Shown here: piece by piece, positions 26,719-36,400 of the stretch
Numbering within the stretch: the stretch's first letter is position 1
How the letters are laid out: each line of letters begins with the position of its first letter
Notes under the pieces: generated by a model
Told to the model about the DNA's origin: nothing
The model's input: the letters and a program-made list of their open reading frames with translations, nothing else
Databases searched by the model: none
Program-made: the position numbers and the translations under genes
NCBI GenBank assembly: GCA_016712175.1
Contig: JADJRQ010000001.1
Location: forward strand, 744,001 to 808,000
Source: Solirubrobacterales bacterium
GTDB lineage: Bacteria > Actinomycetota > Thermoleophilia > Solirubrobacterales > 70-9
Direction: 5' to 3'
Length of the DNA: 64,000 nt

Positions 26719-27666
26719 ATGACTACCTGCGTTGTAACCGGCGGAGCCGGATTTGTCGGTTCACATCTCTGCGATCAGTTGCTGGCAAAGGGCTACCGGG
26801 TGATCTGCATCGACAACCTGGACACCGGGTCGCTGCAGAACATCGAGCACATCACCTCAGACGACTTCAGTTTCCAGATCCACGACATCACGGAGGAAGT
26901 CGAAGTCGAAGGCGACGTCGACTTCGTCTATCACCTCGCCTCGCCGGCCAGCCCGATCGACTACGCCCGCCTGCCACTCCACACACTCAAGGTCGGAGCC
27001 CAGGGAACCTGGCACATGCTCGGCGTGGCCAAGTTCAAGCGGGCGCGATTCCTGCTCGCCTCGACTTCGGAGGTCTACGGTGATCCCCAGGTCCATCCAC
27101 AGGAGGAGAGCTACTGGGGACACGTCAACCCGATCGGTCCGCGCGGTGTCTACGACGAAGCCAAGCGCTACGCCGAAGCGCTGACCATGGCCTACCACCG
27201 CCAGCAGGGTGTCGACACTTCGATCGTCCGGATCTTCAACACCTACGGTTCCCGCATGAGGGCCCACGACGGTCGGGCCATCCCGACCTTCCTGCGGCAG
27301 GCACTGCTGAGCCAGCCACTGACCGTCTTCGGCGACGGCAGCCAGACCCGCTCCTTCTGTTTCGTCGACGACCTCGTTCGCGGGCTTATCGGCCTGGCCG
27401 AATCCGGCGAGCACATGCCGGTGAACATCGGTAACCCGGACGAGTACACGCTGCTCCAGCTGGCCAACTCGGTGATCGAGGCCTCCGGCTCCGATTCGTC
27501 GATCGTATTCGAGCCGCTGCCGACCGACGACCCCCAGGTCCGTCAGCCGAACATCGACCGGGCGAAGGAGATCCTTGGCTGGGAACCGACCGTCGCGCTC
27601 AATGACGGCCTCAAGGAGACCATCGAACTGTCGGGCAGAAGCCGGCTGATCGGAACGATCGAGTAG
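26719..27666 (+). CDS. UDP-glucuronate decarboxylase-like SDR (UDP-xylose synthase family)
   Basis: This 315-residue extended SDR has a Rossmann motif G-G-A-G-F-V-G at residues 8-14, the family-typical H-L-A-S-P-A-S-P-I-D-Y (72-82), S-T-S-E-V-Y-G-D-P, Y-W-G-H-V-N-P-I-G and the catalytic Y145/K149 in Y-D-E-A-K-R. These are signatures of UDP-glucuronate decarboxylase (UXS), which makes UDP-xylose from UDP-glucuronate with bound NAD. ATG 26719 places the Rossmann strand at the N-terminus. It opens the polysaccharide locus and is followed after 4 nt by a second SDR. Related decarboxylating or epimerising activity cannot be excluded. Confidence 0.88.
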   Translation: MTTCVVTGGAGFVGSHLCDQLLAKGYRVICIDNLDTGSLQNIEHITSDDFSFQIHDITEEVEVEGDVDFVYHLASPASPIDYARLPLHTLKVGAQGTWHMLGVAKFKRARFLLASTSEVYGDPQVHPQEESYWGHVNPIGPRGVYDEAKRYAEALTMAYHRQQGVDTSIVRIFNTYGSRMRAHDGRAIPTFLRQALLSQPLTVFGDGSQTRSFCFVDDLVRGLIGLAESGEHMPVNIGNPDEYTLLQLANSVIEASGSDSSIVFEPLPTDDPQVRQPNIDRAKEILGWEPTVALNDGLKETIELSGRSRLIGTIE

Positions 27667-27670
27667 CGCC

Positions 27671-28609
27671 TTGAATTCCCCGGCCGTCACGACCGTGCTG
27701 GTCGTCGGGTCGACCGGCTTCCTCGGCCACCACGCCGCCGACCGGCTGGCCGAAACCGGGTTTCAGGTTGTCAGTACCTCACGAAGCGGCACGCAGGCCG
27801 ACTTCACCTGCGACCTGCTCGACCCGGAAACGATCGAGAAGGTCCTTGACCGCGCAAGGCCGGACGCGATCCTGGTGACCGCGGGCAACTCCTCGGTCGG
27901 CTCCGCCTGGGACGACCCGGACGGGACCTTCCAAACCAATACGACCGGCACTTTCAACCTGCTCGAGGCCGTCCGGCGGAAGGCTCCCTCGGCCCGGGTC
28001 ACGCTGGTTTCATCGGCCGCGGTCTATGGACCTCCGGAGTCTCCGGAAGACCTGCCTTTCACCGAGGCCAGCCCGGCCCGGCCGGCTTCGCCCTACGGTG
28101 CTTCAAAAGCGGCCGCGGAAGTGCTCGCCAGCCAGTACATACGGGGTTACGGTCTTAACGTCGCGATCGCAAGGGTCTTCAACCAGCTCGGACCGGGCCA
28201 GTCGGATGTACAGGCGCCGGCGGAATTCGCCCGTGAGATCGCCCTGGCCGAGGACCGGGGAGACCGGCAGCTCGATCTGAAGGTCGGCAATCCGGAGGCC
28301 GAACGGGACTTCACCGACGTGCGAGACACGGCCCGGGCCCTGGATGCGATCGTCGCCGGCTCGGCGACCGGAACCTTCAATATCTGCTCCGGGTCGGGAG
28401 TCCGGCTCGAGCAGATCGTCTCGGGACTGGCCGCCCACACCCCGGTCGAGATCGGAGTGGTGAGGACGCCCGACCGGGCCCACCCCGCCGATGTTTCAGT
28501 GGTGGCCGGGTCGGCAGCCCGGCTGAAAGAAGCGACCGGCTGGCAGCCGGAGATCCCGCTGTGGATCAGCCTGCTCGACCTGCTTGACGACTGGCGCCGC
28601 CGGGTCTAA
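27671..28609 (+). CDS. NAD-dependent epimerase/dehydratase-family nucleotide-sugar SDR
   Basis: This 312-residue extended SDR has a nucleotide-binding motif G-S-T-G-F-L-G at residues 13-19 and catalytic Y142/K146 in Y-G-A-S-K. R-V-F-N-Q-L-G-P-G-Q, R-D-F-T-D-V-R-D and F-N-I-C-S-G resemble GDP-6-deoxy-4-keto-hexose reductases and GDP-mannose 4,6-dehydratase relatives. It probably makes a deoxy- or epimerised sugar nucleotide for the glycan. The start is TTG, five bases after the upstream stop, so it is co-transcribed with the UXS-like gene. Substrate assignment is tentative. Confidence 0.78.
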   Translation: MNSPAVTTVLVVGSTGFLGHHAADRLAETGFQVVSTSRSGTQADFTCDLLDPETIEKVLDRARPDAILVTAGNSSVGSAWDDPDGTFQTNTTGTFNLLEAVRRKAPSARVTLVSSAAVYGPPESPEDLPFTEASPARPASPYGASKAAAEVLASQYIRGYGLNVAIARVFNQLGPGQSDVQAPAEFAREIALAEDRGDRQLDLKVGNPEAERDFTDVRDTARALDAIVAGSATGTFNICSGSGVRLEQIVSGLAAHTPVEIGVVRTPDRAHPADVSVVAGSAARLKEATGWQPEIPLWISLLDLLDDWRRRV

Positions 28610-28627
28610 GTACCCAATCCTTATCCC

Positions 28628-29677
28628 TCAGACCTGCGGGGGTGTGCCGACCGGCGGGGGCGTGCCGACCGGTGGCAGCGGGTGCTTCAGGACTTCAGTG
28701 GGTGCACGGCGGCTCTCCCCGAGCCAGGCCTGGGCGAGTTCCAGCTCACCCTGACGACGCAGCTTCCGCCGCGTTTTCAGCATCTCCGGCGTGCGCAGAA
28801 ATGCGGCGCCCTTTCCAGCGAGGGTGAGCAGGAAACGCCGGGCGGCGATCGCCCGGAAGATTGCACCGATCTCCACCACCGTCACCCGGGGAAGGGAACG
28901 AAGGGGCATGAACTTGGACTGGGTGAAGATGCGGTTGCGAGCTACGAGGCGCGCGTTTTCGGCATCGGGCCGGTCGAAGCCGGCATGCCAGGCGGCGTTG
29001 CCGACGTGCCAGATGACCGCGGTGGGTACCAGCCGGAAGCTCCATCCGGCGATGCGTGCGCGGACGTTCAGGTCGACATCTTCGTAGAAGGCGAAGTAAC
29101 TCTCGTCATACCCGCCCATTTCGACCACGAGTTGACGCCGGAACAGACAGGCCGCCCCGCAGACGCCGAAGATCTCCCGAGCTTCGAAACCGCGCTCGCC
29201 CTGAGGCTGGCCGATGCCGTCCTCCCGGGCCCGGCCGTCGGCGGTGAGTGCCTGGCCGAGGCTGTAGATCAGTGCTTCAGGGTCCTCCGGCTGGAGATGG
29301 GTGCCCCTGATCAGGGAGAGGATCCGGGGCTGGACCCCACCGATGCGATCGTCTGACATCAGGACTTCATGCATCGTCGCCAGCGCGCCCGGTTCGAGCA
29401 CCGTGTCGGAATTTACCGTCGCCACCGCGTCAGCCGTGGTCGCCGAAAAACCGAGGTTGACCGCCGGGGCAAAGCCGAGATTTCGCGGGAGCGGGATGTG
29501 CGGAATGCGCTCTTTCTGCATCCAGGCGATCGAGCCGTCGGACGAACCGTTGTCGACGACCATGATCTCGAGCTCCACCCCTGTCTGGGCTCGCAGTGAC
29601 TTTATGCAGTCCTCAAGATCGTCGAGGCAGTTCCAGTTAGGAATGACCACGGCGACCCGCGGTATCTCAGTCCCCAT
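28628..29677 (-). CDS. Family 2 glycosyltransferase (rhamnosyltransferase-like)
   Basis: This 349-residue protein has the GT2 GT-A fold: V-V-I-P-N-W-N-C at residues 9-16, V-V-D-N-G-S-S-D-G-S near 40, the donor-binding A-T-V-N-S-D-T region, F-G-V-C-G-A-A-C-L-F-R and F-F-A/E-D-V-D-L-type acceptor motif (Y-E-D-V-D-L-N). This arrangement fits WbbL/rhamnosyltransferase-like enzymes. The end is a short Pro/Gly repeat (P-P-V-G-T twice). It is convergent with the SDR pair and probably adds one sugar to the growing cytoplasmic glycan. Confidence 0.87.
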   Translation of the reverse strand: MGTEIPRVAVVIPNWNCLDDLEDCIKSLRAQTGVELEIMVVDNGSSDGSIAWMQKERIPHIPLPRNLGFAPAVNLGFSATTADAVATVNSDTVLEPGALATMHEVLMSDDRIGGVQPRILSLIRGTHLQPEDPEALIYSLGQALTADGRAREDGIGQPQGERGFEAREIFGVCGAACLFRRQLVVEMGGYDESYFAFYEDVDLNVRARIAGWSFRLVPTAVIWHVGNAAWHAGFDRPDAENARLVARNRIFTQSKFMPLRSLPRVTVVEIGAIFRAIAARRFLLTLAGKGAAFLRTPEMLKTRRKLRRQGELELAQAWLGESRRAPTEVLKHPLPPVGTPPPVGTPPQV

Positions 29678-29736
29678 GGCTACAGACTTACAGAATCGGC
29701 ACCGTGGTCACGGTCAGCTTAGCCACCGGGTCCGGG

Positions 29737-29742
29737 TAGGAT
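29737..29742 (+). promoter_or_regulatory. Putative -10 box upstream of a small ORF and acyltransferase
   Basis: TAGGAT ends 8 nt before ATG 29751. Confidence 0.38.
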
Positions 29743-29750
29743 CCCGCCTC

Positions 29751-29897
29751 ATGGCCGCGCCACTCACCACAAAGAAACCGGCTCACGGCACGGCCCGTCT
29801 CGGTCGACGTTTCGCTCGGCGACTGGCGGCGGCGCTCGGGCGGAGGATCGTCGGCGGCGACATGTGCCAGGTCGCCCTCACCCTCCGAACGCGCTGA
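29751..29897 (+). CDS. Possible small Arg-rich protein upstream of the acyltransferase
   Basis: This is a 48-residue reading frame with K-K-P-A-H-G-T-A-R-L-G-R-R-F-A-R-R and ending L-T-L-R-T-R. It overlaps the next start as TGATG (29895-29899) and has a TAGGAT box 8 nt before its ATG. No homologue is recognised. It may be a leader peptide coupling translation to the acyltransferase, or an unrelated chance frame; the basic composition is also what GC-rich non-coding frames produce. Confidence 0.35.
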   Translation: MAAPLTTKKPAHGTARLGRRFARRLAAALGRRIVGGDMCQVALTLRTR

Positions 29898-31112
29898 TGG
29901 ACGGGTCAAGTTCTCATTAGGGATCCCGGACAGGAGAGGCGACTCAGGAAGGGGATACCCGTAGTCCCTGTTTTTGACGGGTATCGGGCCGTAGCGATCT
30001 TCGGAATAGTCGCCTACCACATACTCGGTCAGGCTCCGTTCGCCGGGAATTATGCAGTTCCTCTGGACCAGTTCATCGCCGCCACGCTAGGTCAAATGGT
30101 CAACGCCCTGTTCATCGTCAGCGGCTTCGTTGTCTTTCTTCCAACTGCCACCCGAGGTGAATTTGGCAGTCTCGGCGGGTATGCCATCCGCCGCGCGGCG
30201 AGGCTGTTGCCTGCCTACTACCTCATCCTGATCGTGGCTTGGTTTATCACGTCGTATCACACCACCACCCTCTCTATCGGTGCTCATGCTCTTGGGCTTC
30301 AGACGTTGCTGTACTACTTGCCGGACGGAAGCAAACCGGGCTTCGGAGTGAACGGGCCCGTCTGGACACTCACGGTGGAGATCTCCTTCTACCTTGTGCT
30401 GCCGATAGTCGCAATCGCTTTCTACCGGAGGCCGCGCGCCGGTCTCTTGATCGCGGGAATGGTCGCGTTGGTCTGGACCCAGACCGTTTTCCATTTCGAT
30501 TCTTTGGCTAACTTCTTCGGGTTCGGCGTTTCCGACGAATTGCAGGGGAGGCTGATCACCGGGTCTGCCAATCAGCTTCCATTCTGGGTCTTTTCCTTCG
30601 CGCTCGGCATGATCGGCGCCCGGATGTTCACAACGTTGCAAGAGACCTGGTCCAGGGAAACTCTCAACCGGTGGGCACCGCGCTTGCTGATTGGGGCGAC
30701 GGCCGGGATTGTCCTCTTCACGTTTGCGAGTAACTACACACCCTTGACTGACTCGCTCCCTTCCGAGTTCGTCGGCAAAGCTTCACCTCTGATGCAAATT
30801 GGTTTCTCGGCAAGCCTCGCCACTGCAATGGTGTCACTGGCTTTCTGCTCCAACCGCCTTCAATGGCTTTTCGCCAATCGCGGCATTAGGTGGCTGGCCG
30901 AAATCAGCTACGGGGTGTACTTGTCGCACGCGCTAATCCTGTTCTCCGCAACGTTCTACTGGGGGCTCGGCTTCCCGACCGACTTCAGGGAGTTCGCCGT
31001 CCTGGCAGGTTTCGTGGTCACGGTCTCTGTCATCTACGGGTATCTGACGGCTCGTTTCTTCGAGCAACCCATCCGGAGATACGCCCAGCGATTCGGCGCC
31101 CGCAGCAGCTGA
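29897..31112 (+). CDS. Acyltransferase-3 family membrane protein, one frameshift near the N-terminus
   Basis: This is about 405 residues after repair. From 29920 the frame reads R-D-P-G-Q-E-R-R then I-P-V-V-P-V-F-D-G-Y-R-A, the same N-terminal tail found in the two tandem acyltransferases at 57-60 kb. The matching start, ATG 29897, reads M-D-G-S-S-S-H and then a stop one base out of frame, so a 1-nt loss near 29918 is likely. About ten membrane helices follow, with F-I-V-S-G-F-V-V-F-L-P, A-I-R-R-A-A-R-L-L-P-A-Y and a closing R-F-F-E-Q-P-I-R-R. Such enzymes O-acylate extracellular glycans. Its target is probably the polysaccharide made here. Confidence 0.82.
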
Positions 31113-31127
31113 GCCGGAACCGGAGGT

Positions 31128-32108
31128 CTAGTTCACCTGTGACTTCTCCGACGGTGAGGATGCCCGATCCAGGCGCTGTGAGATCCGGCCGCGCTCGAAT
31201 CCCGAGCCGGCAATCTCGCGCCGGGTCAGGACCTGCATCTGGGCCAGCAGCCCGAGGGTCATGAGCTGGACTCCGACGACGATCAGCAAGACACCGAGGA
31301 AGAGCAGTGGCCGCTCGCCGATCGGGCTGCCGCCGATCTTGACGATGGTCAGGTAGAGGCAGACCAGCAGCCCGACAAAGGTCATCGCGGCGCCGGCTCC
31401 ACCGAACAGGTGAAGGGGACGGAACTGGTAGCGGCCGAGGAAGACCACGGTGACCAGGTCGAGGGCACCACGCAGGTAACGCTCGAAGCCGAAGCGGGAC
31501 TTGCCGAACTCGCGGGCCCGGTGGTTGACCGGCACCTCGGCCACGGTCCATCCCCCCTGGACCGCCAGCGCCGGCATGAAGCGGTGCATCTCGCCGTAGA
31601 CGTCGATCGAACGGGCGCAGTCGCCGCGGTAGGCCTTGAAGCCGCAGTTCATGTCGTGCATGTGGACCCCGGTTGCCTTGGTCGTGAACCAGTTGAAGGC
31701 CTTCGAAGCCATTCGGCGCGAGGCCGGGTCCTGGCGGTCGCGCTTCCATCCAGAGACGAGGTCGAAGCCATCGTCGAGTTTGGCCAGCAGCAAGGGGATG
31801 TCGGCGGGGTCATCCTGGCCGTCACCGTCGATCGTGAGCACGGTGTCGGCGTCAGTCGCATCGAAGCCGACCGAAAGCGCAGAAGACTTGCCGAAGTTCC
31901 GGCGCAGCCGGATCGCCCAGACCCGGTCGTTGGTGAGGGCAAGCTCTTCCACCATTTCGAAGGTCCTGTCCGTGGAACCGTCGTCGACGACCAGCACCTC
32001 CCACTCGATCGGTGGTTCGATCTTCGTGCAGGCCGCGTCGATCTCCTCGATCAGACCGGGCAGGGCCTCGCGCTCGTTCAGCGAGGGGATGATCACGGCG
32101 AGGTCCAT
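31128..32108 (-). CDS. GtrB/DPM1-like polyprenyl-phosphate glycosyltransferase
   Basis: This 326-residue protein has an N-terminal GT2 domain: A-V-I-I-P-S-L-N-E near residue 4, V-V-D-D-G-S-T-D-R-T, T-I-D-G-D-G-Q-D-D-P with the metal-binding acidic residues, then two C-terminal membrane helices (about 232-252 and 265-290). This layout is that of GtrB-type enzymes that load a sugar onto undecaprenyl phosphate for use outside the membrane. Its ATG overlaps the stop of the upstream GT-C gene (TGATG, 32106-32110). It could therefore supply the lipid-linked donor for the adjacent GT-C proteins. Confidence 0.87.
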   Translation of the reverse strand: MDLAVIIPSLNEREALPGLIEEIDAACTKIEPPIEWEVLVVDDGSTDRTFEMVEELALTNDRVWAIRLRRNFGKSSALSVGFDATDADTVLTIDGDGQDDPADIPLLLAKLDDGFDLVSGWKRDRQDPASRRMASKAFNWFTTKATGVHMHDMNCGFKAYRGDCARSIDVYGEMHRFMPALAVQGGWTVAEVPVNHRAREFGKSRFGFERYLRGALDLVTVVFLGRYQFRPLHLFGGAGAAMTFVGLLVCLYLTIVKIGGSPIGERPLLFLGVLLIVVGVQLMTLGLLAQMQVLTRREIAGSGFERGRISQRLDRASSPSEKSQVN

Positions 32109-33834
32109 CAGCTGAGGGGGCAGACCAGCAACGAACTCGCCGGTACGGAAACTTGCCGGGGGTCGGGTTGATGTCTTTGGGAATGTTCAGGTTCATTGGC
32201 ACACCAGGCTTGAGGTCGCCGACGTTAATCGAGAAGACGTCGCCGAAGCGTCGCATCGTCACGGTGCCACCGGTCTTGCTTTCCAGGCTGGCACCGCCCC
32301 GCTGCAGGTTGGCGATCGCCTGGCCGTTCACCCCGCGGACTTCCTCACAATCGGCTTTGACCACCGGTTTGGCGACGGGAACCAGAATGGGGCCGATCGC
32401 ACCGGCCATGATCGAGTCGACCTGGGAACGGGTCGCCGGCGGCGCAGCTTTCAGCTCGGCCGCGGTCAGGCCGAGCCCGCCGTACTTCCTTTCGGCGGAG
32501 CCGATGATGGAAATCGGGGCCTCCTGAACGAGGTCGGCCAGGGGTTTTGCGTTCGGTCCCGGGAGGTAGAACCCGGCCGAGTTCACCAACGCCGCTGCAG
32601 TCACCTCGACCCTGATCTCCGGACTGCGTTCCCGCAGGGTGCTGCCGCTGCCCACGATGATGGCCGCGTTGGTGGAGAACGCGACCAGGGCGACTATCCA
32701 GATCGAGATGAAAGCTGCCCGCGAAATCCTGATTTCGCGGACCGCTTCGATCGTTATCAGCAACACAACGAAGGCTCCCGGATAGATGTAGCGCGACTCA
32801 CCGGGCGACCGCACGTCGGGGATCCAGACCAGCACCTGGGAGGCGAACATGGCCAGCGCGATGACGACCGCGACCCAGAACCAGTTTGAGACGGCGCCCC
32901 GGCTGAGTCGCCAGCCGATCGCCACAACGAAGATAAGGGCGAGGGCCGGGCCGGCCATCTCTCCGGGAGGCACCCAACTGCCGCCCGAGATGAAGTTGTA
33001 GTGGACGCCCGTGAGGGCACTCAGAATGCCGCTGAGCGACTGGAAGGTCCAGGCCGGAAGCACCGCGAGATTGGCCGGGTCGAGTTCGCCCCGGGCGACA
33101 TTGATGTCGGCGGTGAGGATCCAGACCCGCCAACCGAGATAGATCAGGATCGGGATCGCAACGACCCAGAGCCGCCGCCAGCGGTTTTTGCCCAGAAGGA
33201 CCAGGACGAGTCCACCGGCAACGAAGGGCAGAGCGACGGTGTAAGTGAGGACACCAAGGCTGAGCGCGAGACAGGCAACCAGGCTGCCACGCATCGAGTT
33301 CCGCTCGAGACCGAGCAGGCCGAGCATGCCGCAGGCCAGAGCGAACATGATGGTGAAGCCGTTGCCCTGGAGGATGTGACCGGTGTCGGTCCCGAAGAAG
33401 AGCAGGACCAGGCAGGGGGCCAGTGCCAGCCATGCCCCGACCCGCTCGCGGGCGTAGACGAACAGCAGGCCGACGGCCAGGAAGACCGAGAAAAGGGTCA
33501 ACAGCCGGAAAACGATGTAGTGGACGCCGATCGTCTCGAGCACGAACCTGTAGAGCGAATGCGACACCGCCACGAGGTGCCCGGAATGTGGCGTGAAAAT
33601 GTCGGTCAGGTCCATGCTGGGGCTGTAAGCGACCCAGCTCAGCTCATCACCCGAGAAAGTAGTGCCGCGGGTGACGTAGAGGCAGAAGACGAGCGAAACC
33701 ATCATTGAGAAACCCAGCAGGGCGACCGCGATCCGGGAATCAGCCCGGCCGTCAACCATCGGGTCGACCCAGCGCTTCGCGATCGCGCTCAACTTGTCGC
33801 TGACGCTGGTATCCAGCTCCCCGGGGTCAGGCAT
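32108..33834 (-). CDS. GT-C-type multi-spanning glycosyltransferase (paralogue A), frameshift at 3' end
   Basis: About 575 residues with roughly ten membrane helices and a large C-terminal domain. The first extracytoplasmic loop carries F-S-G-D-E-L-S-W, the acidic motif expected for GT-C enzymes that use lipid-linked sugars. I-F-T-P-H-S-G-H, L-Q-G-N-G-F and S-R-Y-I-Y-P-G-A are shared with the next gene. Near 32150 the frame as written runs on into the GtrB gene; a one-base shift instead gives V-S-V-P-A-S-S-L-L-V-C-P-L-S and a TGA at 32108, matching the end of paralogue B and creating TGATG coupling. That shorter end is annotated here. Confidence 0.76.
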
Positions 33835-35505
33835 CCGTACAGACTTTCAGTTTCGGGGCGCTGACCGCGATGAGCCAGCTTTCGCCGGCCGAGTCTGCCG
33901 GCAGGTGGAGTTGGGAGAAGACATCGGGGGAAAGTGTGCCGACCGCCTGCGTGGCGCTGTCGGCAAACCGGCCGAGTAGCACTTCACCGCCTGAGGGGGA
34001 CTTCAGCGAGAGGGTCTCCGGTCCCGAATCGAACCGGACGAAGCCGTCGGCGCCCGCCAACCGGTTCTGGCAATCCGCCGGACCGGAAACGGGCGGGGAG
34101 AGTTTCGCTCCGAGCGAGCCGACGATGACCTGGTCGATGTATTCACGCCGGCCGGGGATCTGCTTCTCGAGCTCGGAGGGCGCGTAGCCGAATTCGGTGA
34201 TCTCCTTCCGGAGGCCGGTCTGTCTGGTTGGCTCGGCTCCGTCCGCACGGCCCTCAAGCCCCAGCCGGAGCGCCCCGGAGTAGGCCCGCAACTGGTATCC
34301 GGAATCCCGCAGGATGTAGGCGTTGTCACGCATGAGGGTGAGGTTGGAGCCGATTCCGGCAAACGCCACGAGCCCCAGGACCAGCAGGCCCTTCGGTCCG
34401 GGCCGCCACGAACGTGCCAATTCGAAGCCAACCAGGATCACGACGAAAGCGCCCGGATACATGTACCGCGAGTCGCCCCCGGGGATGCGGAGGTCACCAC
34501 CGGTCGAGGCCAGTGCCTGCAGCGTGAACAGGGCCAGCATGATCGTGATCGCGGCGAGCATCGCCTTGGACAGCCCGAAGCGGGTGACCTTCCAGACGAC
34601 CAGCGCGATGAAGGCGATCGCCAAGGGCGGGCCGAAGACTTCGACCGGCCCGACGGTGTTGCCTCCCGAGAAGTAGAAACTGATTCCGGTCAGCGCGTTG
34701 AGAATGCCGGCGAGCGACTGGAACGTCCAGGCCGGCACCAGGGCGATGTTCGTGAGATCGATACCGCCCCCGGAACTCGAAACGTCGGCGAGCACCATCC
34801 AGACCCGCCAGACCAGATAGGTGGCGGCCGGCACCAGGGGTATCCAGATCCGGCGGCGGCGGTCCGGGCGGATCAGGACGAGGAGGAGGACCGCAGCCAC
34901 GAACGGGAGGATCACCGTGTAGGTGAAGATCCCGATCGTCAGCCACAGGCAGGCCAGACGGTCACCGCTGTTGTCGCCCCGGTCGAGGCTCATCAGCGAC
35001 GCGACACCGAGCGCGAGGGAGAGCATGATCGGGAAGCCGTTCCCCTGGAAGAGGTGGATGTAGTCGGAGCCGAAGAAAAGCAGGACGAGGCAGGGGGTCA
35101 GCGCGACGAAGTGGTCGACCCGGCGGCGACCGTAGAAGTAGAGCAGCCAGACCGCTAGCAGCGTGGCCGAGATCGCCAGCAGCTGGAACGGCAGGTAGCC
35201 GACGCCGAAGACCTCGAGGAGCGGCCAGTAGACGGCCTTGGTCAAGGCCAGCAGGTGGCCACCGTGGGGGTGAAGATCGTGGTCAAGTCGATGTACGGGG
35301 TGTCCGAGACCCAGACGAGCTCGTCGCCGGAGAAGGTGATGTCGCGACCAAACCAGAGTATGGCCGGGATCGCGAGTATCGACGCGATCACGAGAACCCA
35401 GGTGGCGGTGCGTGGATCCTGCCGATAGCGGCGATAGCGCTTCGACATCCGCAACCGGTCTGTTTCGCGATTGGCCCGGTCGGTCAACTTCGAGATCGGG
35501 CTCAC
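33827..35505 (-). CDS. GT-C-type multi-spanning glycosyltransferase (paralogue B), one frameshift
   Basis: About 560 residues. The N-terminal 80 residues (GTG 35505) include the first helix and F-S-G-D-E-L-V-W. After I-F-T-P the frame breaks near 35262, where one C seems missing from a C-run, and resumes with L-T-K-A-V-Y-W-P-L. Restoring it gives H-G-G-H-L-L-A-L, matching H-S-G-H-L-V-A-V in paralogue A. The remaining helices, L-F-Q-G-N-G-F and S-R-Y-M-Y-P-G-A are intact, and a soluble C-terminal domain ends the protein. It overlaps paralogue A by 8 nt and starts 7 nt after the exporter permease gene: a tandem duplication within one operon. Confidence 0.77.
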
Positions 35506-35512
35506 GGCCCGG

Positions 35513-36400
35513 TCACAGCTCCTCGGCGATGCGCGGGGCCTCCCGGTTGAAGACCCAGACTCCGAGGACGCAAACGACGATGTAGATCACGAATGCCGGG
35601 ACCAGGTGGAGCCAGCCGCCGGCAGCGGCGACCGCCCCGGGGGCGCCCGGATCGATCACCCAGTGCCGGGCCTGCTCGAAGATCGGGGTGAGTGGATTGG
35701 CCAGGATCCAGTTGATGTACTCGGGCGGGACGATCGACAGCGGGTAGAGCACCGGCGTCCCGTAGAAGAGGGCGGTGACCACGACGCCCCAGATGATGCC
35801 GATGTCCCGGTAACGCACGTAAAGGGACGAAAGCAGCATCGAAATACCGAGCGTGAAGATGAAGAGGGCGATCACGACCACCGGAAAGAGCAGCCAGGTC
35901 TTGGTGACCGGCACGCCGTAGGCGATGATGAAGATCACGACCGCGACCATGTTCGTGCCGAAGTTGAACAGGCAGGTGATGACCGTCGCGAGGGGGATGA
36001 CCAGGCGCGGGAAATGGGTCTTCCGGACGACGCTCTCCTGGCCGACAACCGAGACGACGGAGGTCTGTGTCGCTTCCTGGAAGAACGAGATCATCACGAT
36101 GTTGAACAGCAGCAGCACCGGGTAGTAGGCGACATCCGAGCCGACCCGGAAGATCTTGGTGAACACGAAGAGCAGCACGGCGAACAGCATCAGCGGACGG
36201 GCCAGCGACCAGATGTAGCCGAGCGCGGTGCCGAAGTAAGTCTTCTTGAAGTCGTTGACGGCGATCAGGATGAGCAGGTCGATAAACCGCTTCCAGCCGC
36301 CGCCGATCGCCGAAGGGCCGACCACCTCTTCGAGTTGCGGCGCCGGCTTCGTTGGCGCCGCTTCCGACATGGGCTTCACATGGGGCGTATGCGCTTCCAT
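35513..36400 (-). CDS. wzm: ABC-2 type polysaccharide export permease (Wzm-like)
   Basis: This 295-residue protein has about six membrane helices after a 35-residue cytoplasmic tail. Features of ABC-2 polysaccharide/O-antigen/teichoic-acid permeases include R-D-F/V-N-D-F-K-K-T-Y-F-G-T-A-L-G-Y-I-W, R-K-T-H-F-P-R-L-V-I-P and V-R-Y-R-D-I-G. With the downstream-oriented ATPase gene it forms a transporter that moves a finished lipid-linked glycan across the membrane. The start overlaps the ATPase stop by one base (TGATG at 36398-36402), so the pair is translationally coupled. Confidence 0.9.
   Translation of the reverse strand: MEAHTPHVKPMSEAAPTKPAPQLEEVVGPSAIGGGWKRFIDLLILIAVNDFKKTYFGTALGYIWSLARPLMLFAVLLFVFTKIFRVGSDVAYYPVLLLFNIVMISFFQEATQTSVVSVVGQESVVRKTHFPRLVIPLATVITCLFNFGTNMVAVVIFIIAYGVPVTKTWLLFPVVVIALFIFTLGISMLLSSLYVRYRDIGIIWGVVVTALFYGTPVLYPLSIVPPEYINWILANPLTPIFEQARHWVIDPGAPGAVAAAGGWLHLVPAFVIYIVVCVLGVWVFNREAPRIAEEL

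Noticed and set aside
26857..27690. A 277-residue minus-strand frame
   Set aside because: It is antisense to the UXS-like gene whose catalytic motifs are all present on the plus strand.
31852..32108. C-terminal extension of GT-C paralogue A into the GtrB gene
   Set aside because: The extension is Arg/Gly/Asp-rich frame-shadow sequence; a one-base correction gives a conserved end and a TGATG junction instead.
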